The position numbers and the translations under genes were made by a program. Below the pieces are notes generated by a model. That model was not told the origin of the DNA. It saw nothing but the letters and a program-made list of their open reading frames with translations, and searched no databases. Below, piece after piece: positions 6,923-15,370 of a DNA stretch of 62,140 nt. The stretch is from a virus. The number at the start of each line of letters is the position of its first letter. Within the stretch, counting starts at the first letter, position 1. The stretch is from the IMG/VR virus record IMGVR_UViG_3300031251_000021, positions 1 through 62,140 of that record; one strand, written 5' to 3'.

Positions 6923-7720
6923 ATGCCAATCATTCCTTCCGACGCGATGCAGCCGATGTGCGGCGTTCTTAAACGTGCAATCGAGGGGCTCGCAGCGCAT
7001 GTCGAGCCGCAAGTCCAGGAACGCGACATACTATCGCTCTATGTGCGCCCGGAGGATCAAGATATCCTGGTCCAGGCCAAGAAGCTCACGCAGCCGGACG
7101 TCGGTTTCTCGCGCCGGCTTAATTATAAAAGCACCACATTCCTCGTGAGCATAACGTCCTTCCTCCTCCCGCACTATATGTATTCGAGCGAAGAAACCAC
7201 CACCTGCGACGTGGAGGCAGAGGGGCGGCTTGCGGCGTGGTGCGAGGCGCGGAGAGAGCTATCGCAAGAGTTCATGGAAGCGCAGCTCTTCCTCTATTAC
7301 ACACTTGTCAGGCTGTCCGACCCGCGGCTTCTCCCACTACTCTCCAAGTCCTATAGAACACTGTTCGACAGGAACAGTGAGCTTGGGCAGTCAGTCGCGC
7401 GCATCCTGCCCCATAAACTATTCACCCGCATCTCAGAAGAGATCGAGTCCGGGGCGCTCCCCAAGAATATTCCAGCGATCCCGAAAGTAGTTTGGGATGG
7501 CGGGAAAGTCCTTGACGGCCTTCTGCTGCGCGCTATGCTCCTGGGCGACGGCATCTCGACTGAGCCCAATCATACAATTTACAGCCTCGATAACCCGGCA
7601 AGCATCCGGGCGGACTCGGCGATGTCTTATCCGATCCCCGAGGATTGGTCCGAAGCTATCGGGCTTGACTGCATCGTCAGCGAGTGCCGCGAGTGGGCAC
7701 TACTCGACGTCTACCTGTAA
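6923..7720 (+). CDS. Hypothetical protein (265 aa)
   Basis: A 265-residue soluble protein without a family I know. It lies directly upstream of the DNA polymerase and follows AAAGGTAACACC, so it is probably made with the replication genes. Composition is mixed alpha/beta with one slightly hydrophobic region near residues 70-90. A replication accessory role is only suggested by position. Confidence 0.6.
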   Translation: MPIIPSDAMQPMCGVLKRAIEGLAAHVEPQVQERDILSLYVRPEDQDILVQAKKLTQPDVGFSRRLNYKSTTFLVSITSFLLPHYMYSSEETTTCDVEAEGRLAAWCEARRELSQEFMEAQLFLYYTLVRLSDPRLLPLLSKSYRTLFDRNSELGQSVARILPHKLFTRISEEIESGALPKNIPAIPKVVWDGGKVLDGLLLRAMLLGDGISTEPNHTIYSLDNPASIRADSAMSYPIPEDWSEAIGLDCIVSECREWALLDVYL

Positions 7721-7731
7721 GGGTAACACAT

Positions 7732-9651
7732 ATGAGATGGATATTCGGAGACGCGGAGACGTTCTACTCGAAAGAGTATTCGCTCCGCAAGATGACGCCA
7801 GTCGAATACATCCTCGATCCACGCTACGAGACGATTGGCTGGGCAGTGTGTGACGGCGACAAGAAATCGACCTGGATGCCGCGCGATAAGTTCGCCGATT
7901 GCCTGCGCGTGCATGGCAATGACTTCGCGTTCGTCTCCCACAACGCGCTCTTTGACGCGTGTATCTTGGCGTTCCGGTATGGGATTTATCCGAAGCTATG
8001 CGTCGATACGATGAGCATGGCACGGGCGCTGCTCATGCACAAACTGCCGGGGGGCCGCGTGTCGCTCGACAACGTCGGCGGCTATCTGGGTATCGGCAAG
8101 AAAGGCTCGGCGCTCGCTAGCGTGCTCGGCATGACTTACGACGAGATCGAGCGCTCGGGGCGGATGCGCGGGCTCGTGGAGTATGCGCTCAACGACGTGG
8201 AGATGTGCCGCGGCATCTACAAGCAGCTCGCGCCGCAGTTCCCGCCGCAGGAGTTCGTCATCAATCATATGGTGATCGAGATGGCCACCCGGCCTCAGTT
8301 TACGATTGACCAGGAGAAACTGCACGAGCACCTAGGGCAAATCCTCGCCGACAAAGAGAGCCTGTTGGATCGCGTGGGTCTCACGAGAGAGGACCTATCA
8401 TCAAACGACAAGTTCGCCGAGGCGCTCAGATCGCTGGGCGTGGAGCCGAGAACCAAAACTTCTCTCACGACGGGTCAGCCGATCTATGCGTTCGCCAAGA
8501 CCGACGAGTTCATGGATGAGCTGGAGGAACATCCCGACCCGGATGTGCAGGCGCTTGCCGCGGCGCGCACAGGCATAAAGTCTACGCTGGAAGAGAGCCG
8601 CACGCAGCGGTTCATCAACATCGCTCAAGTTACCCATGACGGTAACAACTCGTGGATGCCGATCCCGCTACGGTTCAGCGGGGCGCACACACATCGCTTC
8701 TCTGGCGACTGGAAGCTGAACGCACAGAACCTCCCGAGCCGCAAGAACAAGAAGCTGCGGCAAGCCCTCAAGGCCCCCGAGGGGCATGTGGTGCTGACCT
8801 GCGACGCGTCGCAGATCGAGGCGCGGCTGAATGCGTGGCTGTGCGGGCAGAGGAACCTGCTCGACATCTTCGAGACCGGCGGGGACCCCTACGGAGCGTT
8901 CGCTACGGACATCTATGGGGTGAAGGTAATCAAGGGGGATAAGACGACGGGGCACATGCGCCTGGGGGGTAAGATCGCGATCTTAGGGCTAGGCTTCGGC
9001 ATGGGGCGGGACAAGTTCCAAGCGACGTGGCGTATTCAGTCTGCCGATGCCGGCACGCCGATGTTCCTGGAGATCGAGGAAGCCGCGCGCATCGTCAATC
9101 TCTACCGCTCCAAATATGCAAGGATCAAGGCTCAGTGGAAAATCTTCACCGACATGATCCCCGAGATCGCCAACGGCCAAGCGGAGGGCAAGACGTTCGG
9201 CCCCTGCGTGTTCGAGAAGGGCGCGATACTCCTACCCTCTGGCATGCGGCTGTTCTATGAGGACCTGCGCTACGAAACGAACAAAGAGGGCAAGAAAGAG
9301 TGGCGCTTTACCTACGCGGGTAAGCGCAAGAAGCTCTACGGCGGGCTCACGCTGGAGAACATCGTGCAGTCGCTCGATAGGATTTGCGTCATAGACGCGG
9401 CGGTGCGGGTGCGCGCTCGCTTTAGAAGCGCCAACTTCATCAATCAGGCTCTCCATGCAGAGTGGGTAATGGACGGCCTGCGGCTTGCCCATCAAGTCCA
9501 CGACGAGAACGTCTATGTGGTGCCGCTGGAGGCTGTCGAGGAGGCCAAAGCCATCGTGCTCGAAGAGATGCGGCGGCGACCGGCGTGGGGGCCTGACCTG
9601 CCCCTCGATGCCGAGGCGGGTGTGGGGCCGACGTTCGGGGATGCGAAGTAG
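7732..9651 (+). CDS. Family A DNA polymerase with 3'-5' exonuclease
   Basis: A 639-residue DNA polymerase. The N-terminal exonuclease has DAETF (Exo I), SHNALFDACIL (Exo II) and YALNDVEMC (Exo III). In the polymerase domain motif A reads DASQIEARLNAWLCGQ, the helix O region is KIAILGLGFGMG, and motif C is HQVHDE. The SQIEAR form and the GLGFGMG segment place it nearer the PolA-like enzymes of many siphoviruses, including the DpoZ group, than phage T7 polymerase; that placement is from memory. It should be the main replicase with the PrimPol-helicase at 15371. An upstream in-frame start at 7684 overlaps the preceding gene; the ATG at 7732 follows GGGTAACACAT. Palindrome copies at 8629 and 9307 lie inside. 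Confidence 0.9.
   Translation: MRWIFGDAETFYSKEYSLRKMTPVEYILDPRYETIGWAVCDGDKKSTWMPRDKFADCLRVHGNDFAFVSHNALFDACILAFRYGIYPKLCVDTMSMARALLMHKLPGGRVSLDNVGGYLGIGKKGSALASVLGMTYDEIERSGRMRGLVEYALNDVEMCRGIYKQLAPQFPPQEFVINHMVIEMATRPQFTIDQEKLHEHLGQILADKESLLDRVGLTREDLSSNDKFAEALRSLGVEPRTKTSLTTGQPIYAFAKTDEFMDELEEHPDPDVQALAAARTGIKSTLEESRTQRFINIAQVTHDGNNSWMPIPLRFSGAHTHRFSGDWKLNAQNLPSRKNKKLRQALKAPEGHVVLTCDASQIEARLNAWLCGQRNLLDIFETGGDPYGAFATDIYGVKVIKGDKTTGHMRLGGKIAILGLGFGMGRDKFQATWRIQSADAGTPMFLEIEEAARIVNLYRSKYARIKAQWKIFTDMIPEIANGQAEGKTFGPCVFEKGAILLPSGMRLFYEDLRYETNKEGKKEWRFTYAGKRKKLYGGLTLENIVQSLDRICVIDAAVRVRARFRSANFINQALHAEWVMDGLRLAHQVHDENVYVVPLEAVEEAKAIVLEEMRRRPAWGPDLPLDAEAGVGPTFGDAK
8629..8646. repeat. 18-bp palindrome inside the polymerase gene, perfect arms
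   Basis: GTTACC-CATGAC-GGTAAC, read as VTHDGN. An intragenic copy cannot be explained as a ribosome binding site. Confidence 0.85.
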
Positions 9652-9706
9652 GCTTATGGTCAAGCTTACGCTATCGCATGGTTGCGGTAGCGTTATAAAT
9701 ATGTTG

Positions 9707-9733
9707 TTGACACAGTGGTAACAGTAATATAGA
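9707..9733 (+). promoter_or_regulatory. Candidate promoter for the winged-helix regulator
   Basis: TTGACA at 9707-9712 is a good -35; TATAGA at 9728-9733 is a possible -10 with a 15-base spacer. A half-site GTGGTAAC of the repeated palindrome lies in the spacer, reminiscent of the full site in the outer-membrane-protein promoter. It would transcribe the regulator at 9771 and the nuclease-helicase genes after it. Confidence 0.45.
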
Positions 9734-9770
9734 ACAGAAAACGCCACAGCGATTTGGAGATGGGCAGTAG

Positions 9771-10124
9771 ATGACCCCTGCATTTGCCAGCCATTCGGGG
9801 GCTACGCCCGAAGACGATAGTAAAGAGCGCGTGTCCGTTGAGACAATCTGCATCGTGCTACAGACGCCTGTAGTGCAAGCGCAGATGCTACAGACGCTCT
9901 TGTGTAACTCCGTCGCGACTACTGAGTTACTCGGGGCTGTAACCGGGCTAGATGCTCGGTTCCAACGTGTGATGATCCACCGACTGCGCTCAAGACTGGC
10001 GCGGCGGGACATCCAAATTCAAACGGTGCGCGGCGTGGGCTACTATCTCCTGCCCGAGGACCGCAGTCGCACCCTAGCAATGCTCGAAGCCTTTTCGAGC
10101 AGCCCCCTACCCCTTCCCGGCTGA
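9771..10124 (+). CDS. Winged-helix regulator, OmpR/PhoB C-terminal type
   Basis: A 117-residue protein with no receiver domain. Residues about 40-105 resemble the DNA-binding effector domain of OmpR/PhoB response regulators; the clearest part is MIHRLRSRLARRD, then IQTVRGVGYYLLPED, the recognition helix and wing. Such a stand-alone domain is expected to bind DNA and regulate transcription. It has its own candidate promoter at 9707. A degenerate palindrome at 9926-9943 lies inside. It is one of the possible readers of the repeated palindrome, although this fold usually binds direct repeats. Confidence 0.7.
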   Translation: MTPAFASHSGATPEDDSKERVSVETICIVLQTPVVQAQMLQTLLCNSVATTELLGAVTGLDARFQRVMIHRLRSRLARRDIQIQTVRGVGYYLLPEDRSRTLAMLEAFSSSPLPLPG

Positions 10125-10214
10125 TCCTCCCTCGCAGCCGGCCAACTGGCCGGGGCTACGGCTAAGCTTGCGCTTGTGTCGGCCCCGGCCTCTTTTACTC
10201 CAACAGGTAACACC

Positions 10215-10928
10215 ATGGCACTCGCTCCCTCCCGCTTCGCCCCGAAGCCCCGCGTCAGGAAGTTCTCCTGGTCGTATTCCAAGCTCAAGAACTTCGAGAG
10301 CTGCCCGAAACGCCACTACCATGCCGACATCAAGAAGGACTTCGTCGACGAGCTTGGCGACAATCTGATCGAAGGCAACCAAGTCCACGATGCAATGGCC
10401 GGGGCCATCGGCAAGAACATCCCGCTGCCGGATCGGTTCGCCAAGTTCCAGCCGTGGGTGGATAGGGTTACCGGCACAGGTAATGATGGGCGCATCGTCG
10501 CGGTAGAGCAGAAGCTCGCGATCACTGAGGACTTCCAGCCCTGCGAGTTCTTCGACGACAAGGCTTGGTTCCGCGGCGTGGTCGACGTGAGCATCCGCAT
10601 GGGGCCGGTAGCGGTGCTGCTGGATTGGAAGATGGGCAAGGTGCTCGATGACAGCGTGCAGCTCGCGCTATTCGCGCAACTTGCGTTCTCACACTACCCT
10701 GAGTTGCAGAAGGTCCGCACCGAGTTCGTGTGGCTCAAGAGCGGCGATCTGACGACGCGCGAGGACTTCGCCCGGAACGAGATGGCGGAGCTGTGGGCCG
10801 CGGTGCTCCCGCGCCTAGAGCCGGTCAAGCAAGCGTTCGTCACGGGCGAGTATCCGGTGACGCCTAATCGCCTGTGCCGGAAGTATTGCCCGGTGACGAT
10901 CTGCGCACATCATGGGGAGAGCAACTAA
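10215..10928 (+). CDS. Cas4/RecB-like PD-(D/E)XK exonuclease with iron-sulfur cysteines
   Basis: A 237-residue nuclease. SYSKLKNFESCPKRH at the N-terminus, GNQVHDAMAGAI, VEQKLAI, and the catalytic GVVDVS plus LLDWKMGK (D and DxK) are the signature of the RecB-like superfamily. A cysteine in ESCPKR and the C-terminal CRKYCPVTIC (CX3CX4C) match the four cysteines that hold the Fe-S cluster in Cas4 and AddB. It probably processes DNA ends in replication or recombination beside the VRR-NUC protein and helicase. No CRISPR array is present. The start is behind CAGGTAACACC; a palindrome copy at 10467 lies inside. Confidence 0.85.
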   Translation: MALAPSRFAPKPRVRKFSWSYSKLKNFESCPKRHYHADIKKDFVDELGDNLIEGNQVHDAMAGAIGKNIPLPDRFAKFQPWVDRVTGTGNDGRIVAVEQKLAITEDFQPCEFFDDKAWFRGVVDVSIRMGPVAVLLDWKMGKVLDDSVQLALFAQLAFSHYPELQKVRTEFVWLKSGDLTTREDFARNEMAELWAAVLPRLEPVKQAFVTGEYPVTPNRLCRKYCPVTICAHHGESN

Positions 10929-11113
10929 TGGCTAGTAAGACTACGCGATGGCCTCTGACCGGCCGCCGATGTGGGCACTGCTTCGGGTATTTCACCGCCC
11001 CTAATAGAGTATCGCCAGTCAGAGGCTACTGGGTATCGTGGTTTCCAGAGCCCGTATGCGCGGCCTGTGTCGAGCGCAACGGCTTCTATGAGAGACACTA
11101 TTGGGGGGCGTAA
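10928..11113 (+). CDS. Small zinc-finger-like protein (61 aa)
   Basis: A 61-residue protein with two CXXC pairs (CGHC near residue 15 and CAAC near residue 45), so probably a zinc ribbon. The ATG overlaps the nuclease stop by one base (TAATG), and the next gene overlaps its own stop the same way, so the three are translationally coupled. Function unknown. Confidence 0.6.
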   Translation: MASKTTRWPLTGRRCGHCFGYFTAPNRVSPVRGYWVSWFPEPVCAACVERNGFYERHYWGA

Positions 11114-11364
11114 TGGCTGATCTATTCCACGTCATTGACGACGCACACGTCATCCTGCGCAGTAAGGGCGTCTTCCGGCAGGTGAAACTATACCGCCGCG
11201 GGGTCATTCTTTTTGCCGGCTGGGGCACGGGCTTCGTCCGTTTGCTGCCGAGCGGGGGCACTTCCCACCCCAACGTGTCCTGGGAAGACATCGATGGGGT
11301 CTCGGTGCGCACGCAGAATTTAAGCGTCGTGCTGAGCGGCCCGAAGCTCGTCGCAGCAGAGTGA
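11113..11364 (+). CDS. Hypothetical protein (83 aa)
   Basis: An 83-residue, mostly beta protein starting MADLFHVIDDAHVIL. It shares TAATG start-stop overlap with the zinc-finger-like gene before it. It lies in the nuclease-helicase operon. No family recognised. Confidence 0.55.
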   Translation: MADLFHVIDDAHVILRSKGVFRQVKLYRRGVILFAGWGTGFVRLLPSGGTSHPNVSWEDIDGVSVRTQNLSVVLSGPKLVAAE

Positions 11365-11378
11365 CCTGAGAGGGTAAC

Positions 11379-11702
11379 ATGGCCCGCACCGCCGAGGGCG
11401 TAATCAAGGATATGGTCAATGCAGTTCTCAAGAGAAACGGGGCCTATTACTTCTGCCCGGTTCAAAATGGCTTGGGTGCCGCCGGCCTGGACTACCACTG
11501 CTGTCTCGGGCCAGTCGCCTTTTTTATTGAAACCAAAGCCCCAGGCAAAGCGCCTACGCCTCGTCAGGAGAAATTGATCGGCGAGCATAGAGCCCGCGGG
11601 ACGAAGGTGTTCGTGATCGACAGCCAAGCAGGCGCAATGGAGTTAGATCGATGGCTGGCGGAACGCTTATTGTTGACTATGACGACCGCATTGCCGGCCT
11701 GA
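11379..11702 (+). CDS. VRR-NUC domain nuclease
   Basis: A 107-residue PD-(D/E)XK nuclease of the VRR-NUC type. GLGAAGLDYH supplies the catalytic Asp and FFIETKAPG the ExK pair; RQEKLIGEHRARGTKVFVID is the usual C-terminal part. Such phage nucleases usually stand next to an SNF2-like helicase, as here, and may resolve or process branched DNA. Start behind AGGGTAAC from the palindrome at 11361. The end overlaps the helicase start by 52 bases. Confidence 0.85.
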   Translation: MARTAEGVIKDMVNAVLKRNGAYYFCPVQNGLGAAGLDYHCCLGPVAFFIETKAPGKAPTPRQEKLIGEHRARGTKVFVIDSQAGAMELDRWLAERLLLTMTTALPA

Positions 11703-13174
11703 TCCCCGACGCGGCGGTTACCCATGAAGGTAGCCTCGAAGTCCCACACAACTTCCAAGCCACGAAGCTCCTTCGGTCCCTCGGCATAGAGGCCCCCGCT
11801 CCGATCCTCACGCAGTATGGTTGGGCCGACAACACGCCATTCGACGTGCAGAAGAAGACGGCAGCGATGCTCACGACTGAGCGGCGCGCCTACGTTTTCA
11901 ATGGCCTGGGCACGGGCAAGACATTTACAGCGATTGGGGCGTTCGACTTTCTGCGCCAGGAGGGGCTCGCGCGGCGGATGCTCGTCGTCGCCCCATTGTC
12001 CACGCTGGAGTTCGTTTGGGAGGCGGAGGTGTTCAAGCGCTTCCCCCATCTCACTACGTCGGTCCTCTACGCTCCGAACAAAGCCAAGCGGCTCAAGAAG
12101 CTTGCTGTCGAGGCTGATGTCTACGTTATCAATTTCGACGGGATCAAGACGATAGGCGCGGAGCTGGCGGCGCGCGCGGACATAGACGTGCTGTGTATCG
12201 ACGAGATATCGAAGGCGTATCGGAACGGCAGCTCCGAGCGCACAAAGCAGATGCGCAAGTTCGCGCAGCGCTTCTCATGGGTATGGGGCATGACGGGCTC
12301 CCCTATGCCGAGGCACGTCACTGACATCTGGGGGCAGGCATCGATCATCACCCCCAACACTGTGCCGAAATACTTCAAGCATCTGGAGCAGGACCTCTGC
12401 TACAAGGCTGGCCCGTTTGAATGGAAGCCGAAGACCGGGGCCATCGAGCGCGCCATGCAGATGCTCCAGCCCTCGACACGCTTTGAGTTGTCGGACGTGT
12501 TGGAGTTACCTGAGCAGGTCATCCGCTATGTGGACGTGCCGCTCGGCCCCAAGCAGCAAGCTGCCTACGACGCCATGAAGAACGCGGCGCTGGCGTGCAT
12601 CGGCAACCACACCATCGATGCGCAGAACGCCGGCGCGGCGATGTCGAAGATGCTCCAGATCGCGCTGGGCTGGGTCTACACCCACGATGGCCGCGTGGTG
12701 GAGCTGGACAACGACCTGCGGCTCCAGACGGTCATCGACAAGATCGACGATGCCGCCCAGAAGGTGCTCGTGTTCGTGCCGTTCAAGTCGGCGCTGGCGG
12801 CGCTCGGCAAGCGGTTCGAGAAGGAGGGGCTTGACTACGCCCTCGTCTCTGGGGATACCCCCGCGGGTAAGCGGAGCGCGATCTTCTCCGACTTCCAGAA
12901 CACCGACCGCTACAAGGTGCTCGGGGCGCACCCCGACTGCATGGCGCACGGACTGACGCTCACCCGTGCCGACACGATCATATGGGGGGCTCCGGTGACG
13001 AACCTGGAGACCTTCATGCAGGCGAACGGCAGGATTACGCGTATCGGCCAGAAGCACAAGCAGCTCGTGCTGATGGTTGGTGGGTCGCCCATTGAGCGTA
13101 AAATATACAAGGCGCTGGGCGACAAAGAGAACGTGCAGAATAGGCTCTTGGAGTTGTTGGCGGAAGCCACCTGA
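11651..13174 (+). CDS. SNF2-family (superfamily 2) DNA helicase
   Basis: A 507-residue superfamily 2 ATPase. Walker A is GLGTGKT with K90; motif II is DEIS in place of DEAH; motif III region is WGMTGSPMP; the second RecA-like domain contains LVFVPFKSALAAL and ends with motif VI QANGRITRIGQ, which is typical of SNF2 proteins. It should move along or remodel DNA together with the VRR-NUC protein it overlaps. Palindrome copies at 11717, 12505 and 12854 lie within the coding sequence. Confidence 0.85.
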   Translation: MAGGTLIVDYDDRIAGLIPDAAVTHEGSLEVPHNFQATKLLRSLGIEAPAPILTQYGWADNTPFDVQKKTAAMLTTERRAYVFNGLGTGKTFTAIGAFDFLRQEGLARRMLVVAPLSTLEFVWEAEVFKRFPHLTTSVLYAPNKAKRLKKLAVEADVYVINFDGIKTIGAELAARADIDVLCIDEISKAYRNGSSERTKQMRKFAQRFSWVWGMTGSPMPRHVTDIWGQASIITPNTVPKYFKHLEQDLCYKAGPFEWKPKTGAIERAMQMLQPSTRFELSDVLELPEQVIRYVDVPLGPKQQAAYDAMKNAALACIGNHTIDAQNAGAAMSKMLQIALGWVYTHDGRVVELDNDLRLQTVIDKIDDAAQKVLVFVPFKSALAALGKRFEKEGLDYALVSGDTPAGKRSAIFSDFQNTDRYKVLGAHPDCMAHGLTLTRADTIIWGAPVTNLETFMQANGRITRIGQKHKQLVLMVGGSPIERKIYKALGDKENVQNRLLELLAEAT

Positions 13175-13193
13175 CCTAGAAAGGTAACACCCT

Positions 13194-13277
13194 ATGCTTG
13201 AGACTATACTCACGCTCATGATGGGCGCTTGTGTCGGATATCTTGTCTGCGCGCTGATGATCGCAGGCAGAGATTAA
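13194..13277 (+). CDS. Membrane microprotein (27 aa)
   Basis: MLETILTLMMGACVGYLVCALMIAGRD is 27 residues long with a single hydrophobic segment. The start lies behind AAAGGTAACACCCT, the standard ribosome binding site of this phage, which is the main reason for calling it a gene. Function unknown. Confidence 0.55.
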   Translation: MLETILTLMMGACVGYLVCALMIAGRD

Positions 13278-13289
13278 CAATGGAGGAAG

Positions 13290-13709
13290 ATGATGAATGC
13301 GCACACCCCCGTAGTTGATTTCGAGCTTAGAGTGGAGCAATATAGGAAGCTCCGCGCCAAGCAAGAGGAAATTGAAGAGCGCCACAAGGAAGAACTCGCG
13401 CCTTATAAAAAGGCGAAAGCCGACCTTGAGGCGCTGATGCTGGGATGGCTCAACGCTACCGGCCAGGAGAACGCCAAGACGAAGGCCGGGACAGTCTATA
13501 AAAAGACCGACTTCTCGGCCTCACTCGAAGACCCCGATGCTTTCATGCGGTATGTCATCGGCAGCGAGGCGTGGGACTTGATCGACCGCAAGGCGAACAA
13601 GACCGCCATCAAGGACTTCCTGGAGGAACACAAGACCCTTCCTCCCGGTGTGAAAGTGGCGACGGTCGTCAAGGTCGGCGTCACGGCACCTACGAAACCC
13701 AAGGGGTAG
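13290..13709 (+). CDS. Conserved phage protein, coiled-coil N-terminus
   Basis: A 139-residue protein. Residues about 10-50 form a charged helix (VEQYRKLRAKQEEIEERH). The C-terminal part (TVYKKTDFSASLEDPDAF, then KTLPPGVKVATV) resembles a family common near phage replication and single-strand-binding genes, known to me only as conserved hypothetical. Two adjacent ATGs at 13290 and 13293 are possible, behind GGAGGAAG. Confidence 0.65.
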   Translation: MMNAHTPVVDFELRVEQYRKLRAKQEEIEERHKEELAPYKKAKADLEALMLGWLNATGQENAKTKAGTVYKKTDFSASLEDPDAFMRYVIGSEAWDLIDRKANKTAIKDFLEEHKTLPPGVKVATVVKVGVTAPTKPKG

Positions 13710-13712
13710 GCT

Positions 13713-13820
13713 ATGGAAATCTTCTACTACGTCCCCATCCACGAGCCTTGGTATCAGGCATATCTCTGCTTCCTCTTGGCGGGGCTGGGCGCTGTATGGT
13801 TCGGCACCGAGCCCCGGTAA
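13713..13820 (+). CDS. Small membrane protein (35 aa)
   Basis: A 35-residue protein (MEIFYYVPIHEPWYQAYL...) with one hydrophobic segment near residues 17-29. It begins three bases after the preceding stop. Its stop codon TAA is part of the palindrome copy 13817-13834. Confidence 0.5.
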   Translation: MEIFYYVPIHEPWYQAYLCFLLAGLGAVWFGTEPR

Positions 13821-13853
13821 CCTACCAAGGTAACAACATCAAACGGAGCAATC

Positions 13854-14057
13854 ATGAAACACGACATCGCTGCCAATGTGAACGTCAGAAAAGAAGCCGA
13901 GGCCGAGCAGGCGAAGCAAGTCCGCCTCGTCTGCCTCGACAAGGCGCTGAACTACGCCGAGCATCGCTCGGGGACTTGGACGCCCCCGCAGGTCATCGAT
14001 GTGGCGGATCAATTCACCAAGTTCGTGCTGACGGGCGCTCCCACGCCGGAAGCGTAA
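13854..14057 (+). CDS. Hypothetical protein (67 aa)
   Basis: A 67-residue charged, helical protein starting MKHDIAANVNVRKEAEAEQAK. A GGAG lies shortly before the ATG; the palindrome copy at 13817 is about 20 bases upstream. It precedes the probable DNA-binding protein gene. No family recognised. Confidence 0.55.
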   Translation: MKHDIAANVNVRKEAEAEQAKQVRLVCLDKALNYAEHRSGTWTPPQVIDVADQFTKFVLTGAPTPEA

Positions 14058-14094
14058 CCCGTCTAGGTAACATCGATCTCAGGAGACAAACGAA

Positions 14095-15288
14095 ATGGCA
14101 AATGAAATCGCCCTACTCCCCCAGGGCTTCGGGAAGCTGTCAACTGTGCTCGCCCCTTCCGCCGAAGCGGCTAGCGAGTTCGGTGCTGGCATCGTCGCGG
14201 GGTTCCCGGTGCTCGGGTTCCGCGGCAAGGTGTGGCGGCTCAAATATCGCGGCGAGGAAATGCCGCTCCTCGATGAGAACGAAGACCCGCTGCCGAGCGT
14301 CGAGCTGATCCTCATTCGCGCCGCGCCGCATCTGAGCAAGAGCTTCTATGCCAACGGCTATGAGCAGGGCTCGAACAATCCTCCCGACTGCTGGTCGTCG
14401 AACGGCAAGACGCCGGACGCCACTGTGACGGAGCCCTGCGCCCAGGTCTGCGCGCTATGCCCGTATGACGAGTTCGGCTCGGGCACCAACGGCAAGGGGA
14501 AAGCCTGCGCCGATGTGAAGCGCCTTGCCGTCACGGTGCTCGGAGACATCGAGAACGAGACCTACGGTGGGCCGATGCTCCTTCGAGTGCCGGCAGCGTC
14601 CCTCGGGGAGCTGGCGACATACGAGACCAAGATGAAGGGCTTCGGCTTCCCCCTCTTCGCCATCGGCACGCGTGTCCGTTTCGATCCGAATAGCGAGTTC
14701 CCGAAGCTCCTGTTCAAGGAAATCCGCGCGCTGGGCGACGATGAAAGCGTCCACATTGCCTCTCTGCGCGAGGACCCTCGCGTGCTGCGCATCATCAATG
14801 AGATGGAGCATGTCGCCCAGGGCGAGCCTGCGGCGGCTGGCCCGCAGTTCGAGCAGGAGACCCCGAAGCCCGCCGCGGCCCCCGTTGCAAGACCCGCTGC
14901 TGCGGCTGCCAGACCGGCCCCGGCTCGCCCGGCTGGCGTTGCGAAGCCTGCTGCGGCCCCTGTCGTCGCCCCAGCTACCACCCCACAGGCTGCTCCGAAA
15001 GCCGCATCAGCGCGGCCCGGAGCCAAGCTGGGGGGTATTTCTCAGGCGATGGCTGCCCCCGAGAAGGTCGCGGCCCCTAGCTCAGAAGGGAAGCCGGCTA
15101 AGCCGGCAGGGGTGCGGATCAACCTCGCAGCGGCGAAAGCTGCGCCCGCTGCCGACCCGGAGATGACGGTCGCGCTGTCGCGGGACGAGATCAACCAGGC
15201 CATCACCGAGCACGAAGAGGCGAACGGTTCGGCGCTCCCTGGGGACTTCCAGTCGGCGCTGGACGCTACGCTTGAGGGTCTGATCTAG
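14095..15288 (+). CDS. Probable DNA-binding replication protein (SSB-like candidate)
   Basis: A 397-residue protein. Residues 1-240 form a globular domain with a cysteine cluster (CAQVCALCPY and a later C near residue 140) that could bind zinc. Residues about 245-345 are a linker of Pro and Ala, and the C-terminus is acidic (EEANGSALPGDFQSALDATLEGLI). A core followed by a flexible linker and an acidic tip is how many single-strand-binding proteins are built, and the gene sits directly before the PrimPol-helicase. The assignment is inference from architecture and position. Confidence 0.5.
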   Translation: MANEIALLPQGFGKLSTVLAPSAEAASEFGAGIVAGFPVLGFRGKVWRLKYRGEEMPLLDENEDPLPSVELILIRAAPHLSKSFYANGYEQGSNNPPDCWSSNGKTPDATVTEPCAQVCALCPYDEFGSGTNGKGKACADVKRLAVTVLGDIENETYGGPMLLRVPAASLGELATYETKMKGFGFPLFAIGTRVRFDPNSEFPKLLFKEIRALGDDESVHIASLREDPRVLRIINEMEHVAQGEPAAAGPQFEQETPKPAAAPVARPAAAAARPAPARPAGVAKPAAAPVVAPATTPQAAPKAASARPGAKLGGISQAMAAPEKVAAPSSEGKPAKPAGVRINLAAAKAAPAADPEMTVALSRDEINQAITEHEEANGSALPGDFQSALDATLEGLI

Positions 15289-15305
15289 TTACCTGATCCG
15301 GTAAC
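15288..15305. repeat. 18-bp palindrome, perfect arms, after the SSB-like gene
   Basis: GTTACC-TGATCC-GGTAAC starts at the last base of the stop codon of the gene ending at 15288. A further half-site ATGGTAACACG follows at once, then the 24-bp palindrome. Confidence 0.85.
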
Positions 15306-15322
15306 ATGGTAACACGCTAACA

Positions 15323-15346
15323 ATGGCCGGGGGCGCCCCCGGCCAT
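15323..15346. promoter_or_regulatory. Perfect 24-bp palindrome before the primase gene
   Basis: ATGGCCGGGGGC at 15323-15334 is followed immediately by its exact reverse complement. As RNA it would fold into a very stable hairpin 24 bases before the primase-helicase ATG; there is no T-tract. It could limit read-through or translation, or bind a protein as DNA. Confidence 0.6.
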
Positions 15347-15370
15347 GCGCAACTCTAGCGGCGTGCAACA

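Noticed and set aside
7732-9651. Claim that the phage has 2-aminoadenine DNA
   Set aside because: No PurZ-like gene is visible and MazZ- and DatZ-like hydrolases occur in phages with normal DNA.
10215-10928. CRISPR-Cas system implied by a Cas4-like gene
   Set aside because: There is no repeat-spacer array and no other cas gene; stand-alone Cas4-like nucleases are common in phages.
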